A DNA stretch of 11,570 bases from Burkholderiaceae bacterium (GTDB lineage: Bacteria > Pseudomonadota > Gammaproteobacteria > Burkholderiales > Burkholderiaceae), in contig JASLEM010000479.1 in the NCBI GenBank assembly GCA_030151165.1, positions 1 to 11,570 on the forward strand. The letters are read 5' to 3'. Positions 1-7,221 of this stretch are shown here, one piece after another. The notes under the pieces are model-generated. The model was not told the DNA's origin. It saw only the letters and a program-made list of their open reading frames with translations, and did not search any database. Every line of letters begins with the position of its first letter. Positions within the stretch are counted from its first letter, which is position 1. The translations under genes were made by a program, and so were the position numbers.

Positions 1-858
1 GCCGGAGGCTCCGGCACCCGGCTGCATCCGGCCACGCTCGCGATCAGCAAGCAGCTGATCCCGGTCTACGACAAGCCGATGATCTACTACCCGCTCAGCG
101 TGCTGCTGCTGGCGGGCATCCGCGAGATCCTGATCATCAGCACGCCGCAGGACACGCCGCGCTTCGAACAGCTGCTCGGCGACGGCAAGCGCTGGGGCCT
201 CGACCTGCAATACGCCGTGCAGGAGAGCCCGGACGGCCTCGCCCAGGCCTTCCTCATCGGCGAGCAGTTCCTCGCCGGCGCGCCGAGCGCGCTGGTGCTG
301 GGCGACAACATCTTCTACGGCCACGACCTCGGCGGCCGCCTGGAGGCCGCGTCGTCGGGCAAGGACGGCGCGACCGTGTTCGCCTACCCGGTGCACGACC
401 CCGAGCGCTACGGCGTGGTCGAGTTCGACCCGGCCGGCCGCGCGATCAGTCTCGAGGAGAAGCCCGCGAAGCCGAAAAGCCGCTACGCGGTGACGGGCCT
501 GTACTTCTACGACACCGACGTCGTCGCCCACGCGAAGGCGCTCAAGCCGAGCGCGCGCGGCGAGCTCGAGATCACCGACCTGAACCGCATCTACCTCGAC
601 GCGGGCAAGCTCGACGTTCAGATCCTCGGCCGCGGCGACGCCTGGCTCGATACCGGCACGCACGACTCGCTGCTCGAGGCGAGCCAGTTCGTCCACACGC
701 TCGAGAAGCGCCAGGGCCTCAAGGCCTGCTGCCCAGAGGAGATCTGCTGGCGCCAGAAGTGGATCGACGACGCGCAGCTCGCCGCGCTGGCGGCGCCGCT
801 CGCCAAGAGCGGTTACGGCCAGTACCTGCAGCGCCTGCTCGCTGAACGCGTGTTCTGA
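1..858 (+). CDS. rfbA: Glucose-1-phosphate thymidylyltransferase (5' end missing)
   Basis: Makes dTDP-glucose from dTTP and glucose-1-phosphate in the cytoplasm, the first step of dTDP-L-rhamnose synthesis. The reading frame is open from base 1, where it begins with [12 protein letters not shown], the nucleotide-binding signature. Only about ten N-terminal residues should therefore lie outside the window, and the first in-frame ATG at 79 is internal (the Met of [10 protein letters not shown]). Other family blocks follow in the expected order: [14 protein letters not shown] with the sugar-binding Lys, [13 protein letters not shown], and [17 protein letters not shown] near the end. The C-terminal [11 protein letters not shown] segment is typical of RmlA/RfbA. 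The visible 285 residues match the normal length of about 290. rfbC follows after 22 bases, so the two are probably co-transcribed. By the common rfbBDAC order, rfbB and rfbD may lie just upstream (inference). Confidence 0.96.
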   Translation, partial: AGGSGTRLHPATLAISKQLIPVYDKPMIYYPLSVLLLAGIREILIISTPQDTPRFEQLLGDGKRWGLDLQYAVQESPDGLAQAFLIGEQFLAGAPSALVLGDNIFYGHDLGGRLEAASSGKDGATVFAYPVHDPERYGVVEFDPAGRAISLEEKPAKPKSRYAVTGLYFYDTDVVAHAKALKPSARGELEITDLNRIYLDAGKLDVQILGRGDAWLDTGTHDSLLEASQFVHTLEKRQGLKACCPEEICWRQKWIDDAQLAALAAPLAKSGYGQYLQRLLAERVF

Positions 859-880
859 CCGATTTCACGAGACTGTGCCC

Positions 881-1423
881 ATGAATGTCGAAACCACCGC
901 CATCGACGGCGTGCTGATCCTGCAACCGAAGGTCTTCGGCGACGCCCGCGGCTTCTTCTTCGAGAGCTTCAACCAGGCCGCGTTCGACGCGGCGGTCGGC
1001 CACCACGTCGACTTCGTGCAGGACAACCATTCGCGCTCCGCGCGCGGCGTGCTGCGCGGCCTGCATTTCCAGAAGGGCGCGAAGGCCCAGGGCAAGCTGG
1101 TGCGCGTCACGTCCGGCGCGGTGTTCGACGTCGCCGTCGACATCCGGCGCGACAGCCCGACCTTCGGACGCTGGGTCGGCGTCGAGCTGAGCGGCGACAA
1201 CCATCGCCAGTTGTGGGTGCCGCCGGGCCTGGCGCACGGCTTCCTGGTGCTGTCCGAGACGGCCGACTTCCTCTACAAGACGACCGAGTTCTATTCGCCG
1301 GCCGACGAGGGCGCGGTGCGTTGGGACGATCCCGACGTCGCGATCGCCTGGCCGGATCTCGGCGAGGCGCCGAAGCTGTCGGCGAAGGATGCCGTGGCGG
1401 CGTCGCTGCGCGAGCTTCCGTGA
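881..1423 (+). CDS. rfbC: dTDP-4-dehydrorhamnose 3,5-epimerase
   Basis: Epimerises C3 and C5 of dTDP-4-dehydro-6-deoxyglucose, the third step to dTDP-L-rhamnose; a soluble dimeric cupin. From the ATG at 881 the protein is 180 residues, normal for RmlC. With this start the known active-site residues fall at their familiar numbers: His62 in GVLRGLHFQ, Lys72, His119 in PPGLAHGF and Tyr132 in FLYKTTEFYSP. The DPDVAIAWP block near residues 150-158 is also typical. An in-frame GTG at 875 would add only two residues; the ATG is preferred because it starts the conserved N-terminus, though no strong ribosome-binding site precedes either. It lies 22 bases after rfbA. A 173-base gap follows, so this may be the last gene of the rhamnose unit. 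Confidence 0.96.
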   Translation: MNVETTAIDGVLILQPKVFGDARGFFFESFNQAAFDAAVGHHVDFVQDNHSRSARGVLRGLHFQKGAKAQGKLVRVTSGAVFDVAVDIRRDSPTFGRWVGVELSGDNHRQLWVPPGLAHGFLVLSETADFLYKTTEFYSPADEGAVRWDDPDVAIAWPDLGEAPKLSAKDAVAASLRELP

Positions 1424-1470
1424 CTTCTTGCGACAACGCGGCGGTGGCCTACAGGATCATCGCTGTCGCG

Positions 1471-1498
1471 CTGTCAAAATTCCCCGGCAAACTGTAAC
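1471..1498 (+). promoter_or_regulatory. Weak candidate sigma-70 promoter in the rfbC to NDP-sugar synthase gap
   Basis: CTGTCA (1471-1476, four of six bases match TTGACA) and TGTAAC (1493-1498, four of six match TATAAT) are separated by 16 bases. They sit in a locally A+T-richer patch of the largest gap between + strand genes (1424-1596). A 7-base direct repeat CGCTGTC (1461-1467 and 1469-1475) overlaps the -35 side and could be an operator, but this is speculative. Matches of this quality arise by chance, so the call rests mainly on position. If real, it would start a transcript with a leader of roughly 90 bases ahead of the gene at 1597. Confidence 0.25.
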
Positions 1499-1516
1499 TG
1501 CGCACGGGGGCAGACT

Positions 1517-1554
1517 CGCCGAAGGCGGGATGTCGCGCCGGGTGGTTTCGCCCG
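1517..1554 (+). other. Two small hairpins in the leader before the gene at 1597
   Basis: CGCC(GAA)GGCG at 1517-1527 and CGGGTG(GTTT)CGCCCG at 1539-1554 can each fold as a short stem. The second has six pairs, one of them G-U, with a four-base loop. Neither is followed by a T run, so they are poor terminators. They may be chance folds in G+C-rich DNA or part of a 5' leader. The rest of the gap shows a Shine-Dalgarno AAAGGA just before the start codon and nothing else recognisable. Confidence 0.3.
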
Positions 1555-1596
1555 ACACTGCGCGCAGCAAGACAACATTCGAACAAAGGAATCACG

Positions 1597-2700
1597 ATGG
1601 CGAAAGCCATGATCCTCGCGGCCGGCCAGGGCACCCGCGTCCGGCCGCTGACCAAGTACATGCCCAAGCCGATGATCCCGATCCTCGGCAAGCCGGTGCT
1701 GGAATACCTGATCGAGCATCTCGCGCGCTACGGCGTGAAGGAGATCATGATCAACGTGGCCTATACGCACTGGAAGATCGAGAGCTACTTCGGCAACGGC
1801 TCGCGCTGGGGCGTCGAGATCGGCTACTCGTTCGAAGGCCAGCGCGACCACGGCGACATCGTCCCGAAGCCGATGGGCTCCGCCGGCGGCATGCGCAAGA
1901 TCCAGGATCACAGCGGCTTCTTCGACGACACCACGATCGTGCTGTGCGGCGACGCCGTCATCGACCTCGACATCGGCGCGGCGCTGCACGAGCACCGCAG
2001 CAAGAAGGCGCTCGCGAGCGTCGTCACGCTCGAGGTGCCGCTGGAGGAAGTGAAGAACTACGGCGTGGTCGTGAGCGACGCCGAAGGCCGCATCACGGAA
2101 TTCCAGGAGAAGCCGGCGCCCGAGGTGGCGAAGTCGCGCCAGGCGAGCACCGGCATCTACATCTTCGAGCCGCAGGCGCTCGACCTGATCCCGTCCGATA
2201 CGATGTTCGACATCGGCGGCCAGCTGTTCCCGCTGCTCGCGGAAAAGGGCCTGCCGTTCTACTCGCAGAGCCGCTGGTTCAACTGGATCGACATCGGCCG
2301 CGTGACCGACTACTGGGCCGTCTGCCAGCGCGTGCTGCGCGGCGAGGTCGCCCAGATGGACATGCCGGGCCGCGAGGTGCGCCCGGGCGTCTGGGTGGGC
2401 CTGAACACGAAGATCGATTTCGACCAGGTCAACATCACCGGGCCGGTCTACATCGGCTCGTCCAGCGAGGTCGAGCCCGGCGCGACGATCGTCGGTCCGG
2501 CCTGGCTGGGCAACGGCTGCGTGTTGCGCAAGGACAGCAAGCTGATCCGCAGCATCCTGTTCGACTACACGCGGCTGTCCCAAGGCGAGATGCTGGAAGA
2601 TATGATCGTTTCGCCGCACTACTGCGTCGATCGTCACGGCAACACCACCTACCCTGGCGACGAAGGCCAGACGCTGCGCTGGGGCGACGCGCGCGCCTGA
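1597..2700 (+). CDS. NDP-sugar synthase, mannose-1-phosphate guanylyltransferase-like, with beta-helix C-terminus
   Basis: Predicted cytoplasmic sugar-1-phosphate nucleotidyltransferase, 367 residues. The N-terminal Rossmann-like domain carries GQGTRVRPLT and MPKPMIPI (residues 10-29), the GDAVIDLDI metal-site segment, FQEKPAP (sugar-phosphate Lys near 172), STGIYIF and FNWIDIGR (228-235). From about residue 260 hexapeptide-like turns (VWVGLNTKI, VYIGSSSEVEPGATIVGP) indicate a left-handed beta-helix, the layout of eukaryotic GMPPB-type GDP-mannose pyrophosphorylases and related NDP-sugar synthases. The start is supported by AAAGGA seven bases upstream. The exact nucleotide and sugar cannot be read from sequence; GDP-mannose is plausible, while UDP- or dTDP-hexose is possible. 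A separate ManC-type gene follows 70 bases later with a strong hairpin between, so the two may not be simple duplicates. Confidence 0.88.
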   Translation: MAKAMILAAGQGTRVRPLTKYMPKPMIPILGKPVLEYLIEHLARYGVKEIMINVAYTHWKIESYFGNGSRWGVEIGYSFEGQRDHGDIVPKPMGSAGGMRKIQDHSGFFDDTTIVLCGDAVIDLDIGAALHEHRSKKALASVVTLEVPLEEVKNYGVVVSDAEGRITEFQEKPAPEVAKSRQASTGIYIFEPQALDLIPSDTMFDIGGQLFPLLAEKGLPFYSQSRWFNWIDIGRVTDYWAVCQRVLRGEVAQMDMPGREVRPGVWVGLNTKIDFDQVNITGPVYIGSSSEVEPGATIVGPAWLGNGCVLRKDSKLIRSILFDYTRLSQGEMLEDMIVSPHYCVDRHGNTTYPGDEGQTLRWGDARA

Positions 2701-2710
2701 AAGCAGTGAA

Positions 2711-2745
2711 GGGCGGTGCGCGACTCGACGAGCCGCGCGCTGCCC
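2711..2745 (+). terminator. Very stable RNA hairpin between the two guanylyltransferase-type genes (terminator or attenuator candidate)
   Basis: Beginning 11 bases after the stop codon at 2700, bases 2711-2722 pair with 2734-2745 (12 continuous pairs, two of them G-U). An A-C mismatch (2723/2733) follows, then three more pairs (2724-2726 with 2730-2732) closing a GAC loop. Both wobbles are G-U on the + strand RNA and would be C-A mismatches in the antisense RNA, so the fold favours the sense transcript. Downstream bases include CATTTTC (2751-2757), an imperfect T tract set six or more bases from the stem, weaker than a classical intrinsic terminator. It could cause partial termination, stabilise the upstream mRNA 3' end or mark a processing site. 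manC starts 25 bases after the stem. Confidence 0.6.
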
Positions 2746-2770
2746 GGTTCCATTTTCGAAAGTTTCCCGA

Positions 2771-4216
2771 ATGTCCGTGTCGATCCCGATCCAACCCGTC
2801 GTCATGGCCGGAGGCAGCGGAACGCGCCTGTGGCCGCTGTCGCGTGCCGGCTTTCCGAAGCAGTTCCTGGCACTGGCGGGCGACGACAGCCTGTTCCAGC
2901 AGGCCGTCTCGCGCCTGAACGGGCTCGCGGCGGCGGACATCGCCGTGCAGCCGCCGCTGATCGTCGGCAACGCCGAGCACCGCTTCCTGGCGCTCGAGCA
3001 GTTGCGCGAGCAGGGGATCGAGCCGGCGTCCGTGATCCTCGAGCCCGTCGGCCGAAACACCGCGCCGGCGCTGACGCTGGCCGCCCTGGCCGCGCGCGAG
3101 GGCGGGGCGGATCCGGTGATGGTGGTGTCGCCGGCCGACCAGACCGTCACCGACGGCGCGGCCTTCACCGTGGCGCTGCAGGCCGCCATCCGCGGCGCCG
3201 CCGACGGCGCGATCGTGATCCTCGGCGTCACGCCCGACCATCCCGAGACCGGCTACGGCTACATCCGCAGCGCGGACGGCGACGGCCTGCGCAAGGTGAT
3301 GCAGTTCGTCGAGAAGCCCGACGTCGAGACCGCCGAGCGCTACCTCGCCGAAGGCGTCTACACCTGGAACTCCGGCATGTTCGTGCTGCGCGCCTCGGTG
3401 TGGCTCGCCGCGCTGGAAAAGTTCCGTCCGGACATCCTCGACGCCACGCTCGCCGCCTGGCACGGCCGCCAGCCCGACGCCCGCTTCGTGCGCCCCACGC
3501 GCGAGGCCTTCCTCGCGGTGCCGGCCGAATCGGTCGACTACGCCGTGATGGAGCGGTGCCCGGGCAGCGAGTTCGACATCCGCATGGTGGCGCTCGACGC
3601 CGGCTGGAACGACCTCGGCGCCTGGGACGCGGTGTGGCAGGTCGCGCAGAAGGACGGCAGCGGCAACAGCGCCGTCGGCGACGTGATGTTCGAGGACAGC
3701 CGCAACACGCTCGTCCACGCGACCGGCCGGCTCGTCACCACGGTGGGGCTGGACGACATCGTGATCGTCGAGACCGCCGACGCGGTGCTGGTGGCCGACC
3801 GCCAGCGCAGCCAGGAGGTCAAGAAGCTCGTGGGCCGGCTCGACAAGGGCCGCCGCACCGAGCACACGCTGCATCGCAAGGTGCACCGGCCCTGGGGCTG
3901 GTACGACAGCGTCGACGCGGGGCCGCGCTTCCAGGTCAAGCGCATCATGGTCAATCCCGGTGCGACGCTGAGCCTGCAGATGCATCATCACCGCGCGGAG
4001 CACTGGATCGTCGTCCAGGGCACGGCGGAAGTGACGTGCGGCGACCGCAAGCTCATCCTCACCGAGAACCAGAGCACCTACATCCCGCTGGGCGAGACGC
4101 ACCGCCTCGCCAACCCGGGCAAGCTGCCTCTCGAGATCATCGAGGTGCAGTCGGGCTCCTACCTCGGCGAGGACGACATCGTCCGCTTCGAGGATACCTA
4201 TGGCCGTGCCACCTGA
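2771..4216 (+). CDS. manC: Mannose-1-phosphate guanylyltransferase / mannose-6-phosphate isomerase (two-domain ManC/AlgA type)
   Basis: Type II phosphomannose isomerase-GDP-mannose pyrophosphorylase, cytoplasmic. It makes GDP-mannose and, in bifunctional members, also interconverts fructose-6-phosphate and mannose-6-phosphate. The 481 residues match the family length. The guanylyltransferase domain (1 to about 350) has [16 protein letters not shown] (10-25), FPKQF (28-32), FVEKP (179-183), TWNSGMFV and WNDLGAWDAVW. The C-terminal cupin isomerase domain has HRPWGWYDS (from residue 372), the metal-site cluster QMHHHRAEHW (403-412), and the late blocks ENQSTYIPLGETHRLANPG and EIIEVQSG. Both domains look intact. 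The ATG at 2771 begins just before the conserved N-terminal strand; only a weak GAAAG precedes it. It supplies mannose for the polymer assembled by the downstream genes. Confidence 0.96.
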   Translation: MSVSIPIQPVVMAGGSGTRLWPLSRAGFPKQFLALAGDDSLFQQAVSRLNGLAAADIAVQPPLIVGNAEHRFLALEQLREQGIEPASVILEPVGRNTAPALTLAALAAREGGADPVMVVSPADQTVTDGAAFTVALQAAIRGAADGAIVILGVTPDHPETGYGYIRSADGDGLRKVMQFVEKPDVETAERYLAEGVYTWNSGMFVLRASVWLAALEKFRPDILDATLAAWHGRQPDARFVRPTREAFLAVPAESVDYAVMERCPGSEFDIRMVALDAGWNDLGAWDAVWQVAQKDGSGNSAVGDVMFEDSRNTLVHATGRLVTTVGLDDIVIVETADAVLVADRQRSQEVKKLVGRLDKGRRTEHTLHRKVHRPWGWYDSVDAGPRFQVKRIMVNPGATLSLQMHHHRAEHWIVVQGTAEVTCGDRKLILTENQSTYIPLGETHRLANPGKLPLEIIEVQSGSYLGEDDIVRFEDTYGRAT

Positions 4217-4259
4217 GATGCGCGAACCCGGATCGTGCGGATCGAACTCCCTTGCCACG

Positions 4260-4304
4260 CTCGCGCCGCAGGGGGCGAGGGCTGGCCTGAATCTCGCTTC
4301 GGCC
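4260..4304 (+). other. Pair of imperfect hairpins in the manC to glycosylphosphotransferase gap
   Basis: In the 110-base gap 4217-4326, bases 4260-4264 pair with 4275-4279, and after one mismatch 4266-4267 pair with 4272-4273. A second fold joins GGCC (4284-4287) to GGCC (4301-4304), continued inside by GAA/TTC (4289-4291 with 4298-4300) past a bulged T. Neither is followed by a T run. They may contribute to mRNA processing or be chance folds. No convincing promoter and no Shine-Dalgarno sequence is visible before the start at 4327. Confidence 0.25.
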
Positions 4305-4326
4305 TGTCTTCGTCTCCACGATTGAC

Positions 4327-5721
4327 ATGTTCGAAGAACGCAGCGTCCGCAAGCAGTTTCTCAACGCCCCGCCGTCCATCGGGAGCGTGATCGCGTCCCT
4401 GCTCGAGCCGCTGGTGGCGGCGGGCGCGCTGGGCATCTTCCACACCATCTACGGCTACCGGATGGACGGCGCCGCGATGGCGCTCGCGATCCTGCTGCTG
4501 GTGCTGATGTTCCCGGGCGTGAACCGGTTCGGCCGCACGGGCGTGGGCGTCGGCATCGACATCATCCTGTCCTGGATCTGGGTGCTGAGCGTGCTCGCGC
4601 TGCTCGGCTACGCCACCGACAGCCTGAACTCGTTCGACCCGCAGATGCTGCTGGCCTGGGCCATCGCGACGCCGCTGGTGCAGTGGACGCTGGTGGCGAT
4701 CGGCACCGCGATCCAGCGCCATCTCGCCTCGCTGCCCGACGCGCGCCGGCCGGCCGTGATCATCGGCGCCGGGCGCATGGGCATGCGCGTCGCGCAGATG
4801 CTGCGCCAGCGCCAGTCCTTCGGCCACGACCTGCTCGGCTTCTTCGACGACCGCTCCGCCGACCGCGTCAACCTGCCGCCCGACGCCGTGCTGCTCGGCG
4901 CGTTGAAGGGCCTGCCGGAGTTCATCGAGCTGCACGGCGTGAAGGACGTCTTCATCACGCTGCCGCTGACCTCGCAGCCGCGCATCCAGTCGCTGCTCGA
5001 GTCGCTGCAGAACACCACCTCGTCGATCCACTTCGTGCCGGACATCTTCGGCGTCAGCGTGATCCAGGGCCGGCTCGAGGACATGGGCGGCGTGCCCGTC
5101 GTCGGCCTGATGGTGGCGCCGTTCACGGGCATCAACGGCTTCGTCAAGCGCGTGAGCGACATCGTGCTGTCGGCGCTGATCCTGATCCTGATCTCGCCGA
5201 TCCTGCTCGCGCTGACCTTCGCGGTGAAGTTCAGCTCGCCGGGGCCGGTGATCTTCCGCCAGCGCCGCACGGGGCTGGACGGCGAGATCATCGAGGTCTA
5301 CAAGTTCCGCTCGATGCGGGTGACCGACGACGGCCCGGTTGTCGTCCAGGCCACGCGCAACGACTCGCGCATCACGCCGCTCGGCGCATTCATCCGCCGC
5401 ACCTCGCTCGACGAACTGCCGCAGTTCGTCAACGTGCTGCAGGGGCGCATGAGCATCGTCGGCCCGCGGCCGCACGCGGTCGCGCACAACGAGCAGTACC
5501 GCAAGCTGGTGAAGGCCTACATGGCGCGCCACAAGGTCAAGCCGGGCATCACCGGCTGGGCGCAGGTGAACGGCTTGCGCGGCGAGACCGACACGCTCGA
5601 CAAGATGGCCGCGCGCATCGAGTACGACCTCGAGTACCTGCGCAACTGGACGCTCGGCCTCGACCTGCTGATCATCGCGCGGACGGTGAAGCTGGTGTTC
5701 TTCGATCGCAAGGCGTTCTGA
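4327..5721 (+). CDS. Undecaprenyl-phosphate glucose phosphotransferase (WcaJ-type initiating enzyme)
   Basis: Polyprenyl-phosphate hexose-1-phosphate transferase that starts each repeat unit on the inner membrane; UDP-glucose is the likely donor. The 464 residues fit the WcaJ/GumD/PssY group. Four predicted membrane segments lie near 20-40, 49-62, 77-98 and 108-125. A nucleotide-binding-like domain follows (PAVIIGAGRMGMRVAQML to the IHFVPD region), then the catalytic domain from about 274: KRVSD (274-278), a hydrophobic helix with the Ser-Pro break (S290-P291), EVYKFRSMR, the catalytic Asp-Glu pair D362-E363 in TSLDELPQFVNVL, SIVGPRPHAVAHN and KPGITGWAQVNGLRGET. Everything looks intact. No Shine-Dalgarno is visible before the ATG; the leader is pyrimidine-rich. 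Glucose rather than galactose is inferred from family similarity only. Confidence 0.94.
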   Translation: MFEERSVRKQFLNAPPSIGSVIASLLEPLVAAGALGIFHTIYGYRMDGAAMALAILLLVLMFPGVNRFGRTGVGVGIDIILSWIWVLSVLALLGYATDSLNSFDPQMLLAWAIATPLVQWTLVAIGTAIQRHLASLPDARRPAVIIGAGRMGMRVAQMLRQRQSFGHDLLGFFDDRSADRVNLPPDAVLLGALKGLPEFIELHGVKDVFITLPLTSQPRIQSLLESLQNTTSSIHFVPDIFGVSVIQGRLEDMGGVPVVGLMVAPFTGINGFVKRVSDIVLSALILILISPILLALTFAVKFSSPGPVIFRQRRTGLDGEIIEVYKFRSMRVTDDGPVVVQATRNDSRITPLGAFIRRTSLDELPQFVNVLQGRMSIVGPRPHAVAHNEQYRKLVKAYMARHKVKPGITGWAQVNGLRGETDTLDKMAARIEYDLEYLRNWTLGLDLLIIARTVKLVFFDRKAF

Positions 5722-5733
5722 GGGCAGCGATCC

Positions 5734-6684
5734 ATGCTTCTCACCGTCATCATCGTCAGCTACAACACGAAGGCATTGATCGATCCTTGCCTCGCGGCGC
5801 TGGAGCGCGCGCGCCGGCACGTCGGCGCGAGCGAGGTGATCGTCATCGACAACGCGTCGCGCGACGGATCGGCCGAATACCTCGAGCAGCACCATCCTGA
5901 CGTCCGCCTGATCCGCTCGGAGGTCAACGTCGGATTCGGGCGCGCCAACAACCTCGCGCTGCCGTTCACCACGGCGCCGTACGTGCTGCTGCTCAACACC
6001 GACGCCTTCGTCGCGGAGGACTCGCTCGCCAAGGCGATGGCGTACATGGAGGCCGAGGCGCGCTGCGGCATCGTCGGCGTGCGGCTGGTCGGCCGCGACG
6101 GCGACGTCCAGCCCAGCTGCCGCTACTTCCCGACGCCGTTCAACGTGTTCCTCGGCCGCACGGGGCTGGCGCGCTGGTTCCCGCGCGTCCGCATGATCGA
6201 CGGGCCGGACTGGGCGCCGGCGGACGTCCGCCAGTGCGACTGGGTGCCGGGCTGCTTCTACCTGATCCGGCGCGAGGTGATCGACCGCGTGGGCCTGTTC
6301 GACCCGCGGTACTTCCTGTACTACGAAGAGGTCGACCACTGCCTCGCCACGCAGCGCGCGGGCTGGTCGATCGTCTACCTGCCGACCACGACCGTCGTCC
6401 ACATCGGCGGCGAGAGCGCGAAGTCGGACGCGCAGCTCACGAAGGCCGGCAAGCAGGTCGACCGCATCAGCATGGAGAGCGCGCTGCTGTACTTCCGCAA
6501 GAACTTCGGGCTGGCCACGCTGTTCTCGCACGTGCTGCTGGAGCTCGTGGGCGATTTCTTCCTGCTGCTGAAGGCCGTGATCCGCAAGCGCGACTGGAAC
6601 GGCGCGGGGCTGCGGCGACGACGCATGTGGACGACGCTGCAGCTCGGCTGGGCGACGCGCCTCGGCCGGCGCGCGACCCGATGA
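5734..6684 (+). CDS. Glycosyltransferase family 2 (rhamnosyltransferase-like)
   Basis: Predicted inverting GT-A glycosyltransferase that adds one sugar to the lipid-linked repeat unit at the cytoplasmic face. The 316-residue protein starts with TVIIVSYNTKALIDPCLAAL, then VIDNASRDGS (D39), NVGFGRANNLAL, and LLNTDAF where D90 is in the DXD-type nucleotide-sugar/metal site. PGCFYLIRREVIDRVGLFD and YYEEVDHC (E198-D201) form the acceptor/catalytic region. This pattern is that of WbbL-like and related rhamnosyltransferases, and the nearby dTDP-rhamnose genes fit, but donor assignment is inference. A hydrophobic stretch near residues 258-277 may bind the membrane. GAGG overlaps the stop codon of the previous gene about ten bases before the ATG, a good ribosome-binding site suggesting translational coupling. 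The end is Arg-rich. Confidence 0.92.
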   Translation: MLLTVIIVSYNTKALIDPCLAALERARRHVGASEVIVIDNASRDGSAEYLEQHHPDVRLIRSEVNVGFGRANNLALPFTTAPYVLLLNTDAFVAEDSLAKAMAYMEAEARCGIVGVRLVGRDGDVQPSCRYFPTPFNVFLGRTGLARWFPRVRMIDGPDWAPADVRQCDWVPGCFYLIRREVIDRVGLFDPRYFLYYEEVDHCLATQRAGWSIVYLPTTTVVHIGGESAKSDAQLTKAGKQVDRISMESALLYFRKNFGLATLFSHVLLELVGDFFLLLKAVIRKRDWNGAGLRRRRMWTTLQLGWATRLGRRATR

Positions 6685-6705
6685 TCGTCCCCGGCGAGGC
6701 CCGCG

Positions 6706-7221
6706 ATGTTCGATAACCTGCGCGCCGACTTCAACTCGCACGGCCGGAAGCTGGGCTCGCAAGGCTTCTGGGCCCTGTCGGTCTACCGTTTCGGGCGTTG
6801 GCGCTACACGGTGCGGCCGGCGATCGTGCGCAAGCCGCTGTCGCTGCTCTATCACGTGCTGTTCAAGTGGATCCAGGTCGTCGCGGGCATCGAGCTGCCG
6901 TGCGAGGTGGAGATCGGCCCCAATTTCGTGATCGACCACTCGGGCGGCATCGTGATCAGCGGCTACGCGCGTTTCGGCGCGAACTGCCGCATCCGCACCG
7001 GCGTGGTCGTCGGCCTGTCGCGCGTGGAGGATCCCGTCGCGCCGTACATCGGCGACAACGTCGACATCGGCGCCGGCGCGAAGGTGCTGGGCCGCATCCG
7101 CATCGGCGACGGCGCGATCATCGGCGCGAACGCCGTCGTGATCCGCGACGTCCCGGCCGGTTTCATGGCCATCGGCGTCCCCGCGACCAACCGGCCGCGC
7201 CGCGCGGCCGGGGCCGCATGA
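6706..7221 (+). CDS. CysE-like hexapeptide O-acetyltransferase (polysaccharide modification)
   Basis: Predicted acetyl-CoA-dependent acetyltransferase with a left-handed beta-helix, 171 residues. The core resembles serine acetyltransferase: D77-H78 in NFVIDHSGGIVIS matches the catalytic Asp-His of CysE, and YIGDNVDIGAGAKVLG, IRIGDGAIIGANAVVIRDVP and AIGVPA follow as in that family. It lacks the N-terminal helical domain of true CysE. The acceptor-binding His of CysE (in DRHP before the next coil) is replaced here: the matching stretch is VAPYIGDNV with Ala at 112. With its position among sugar-transfer genes, this argues for acetylating a sugar of the repeat unit rather than serine. It lies 21 bases after the GT2 gene, with GCGAGG before the ATG, and overlaps the next gene's start by four bases (ATGA). 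Confidence 0.9.
   Translation: MFDNLRADFNSHGRKLGSQGFWALSVYRFGRWRYTVRPAIVRKPLSLLYHVLFKWIQVVAGIELPCEVEIGPNFVIDHSGGIVISGYARFGANCRIRTGVVVGLSRVEDPVAPYIGDNVDIGAGAKVLGRIRIGDGAIIGANAVVIRDVPAGFMAIGVPATNRPRRAAGAA

Noticed and set aside
79..858. rfbA starting at the ATG at 79
   Set aside because: That ATG encodes the Met inside the conserved [10 protein letters not shown] block. The nucleotide-binding signature lies upstream in the same frame, so the gene begins before base 1.
1530..1600. Small gene starting at the ATG at 1530
   Set aside because: The frame runs on through the well-supported gene at 1597 in another frame, has no ribosome-binding site and gives an Arg-rich shadow translation.
4322..4327. 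Perfect -35 box TTGACA
   Set aside because: It overlaps the start codon of the glycosylphosphotransferase gene, and no -10-like sequence lies 16-18 bases downstream.
4198..6939. Very long open frame on the - strand, and similar ones at 7437-9533, 2435-4258 and 1474-3231
   Set aside because: They lie opposite genes with clear family motifs. They arise because G+C-rich third positions remove stop codons in the opposing frame, and their His/Arg/Asp/Ala-rich translations show no recognisable domain.
6706..7221. Serine acetyltransferase of cysteine synthesis
   Set aside because: It lacks the N-terminal domain and the acceptor His of CysE, and it sits inside a sugar-transfer operon.
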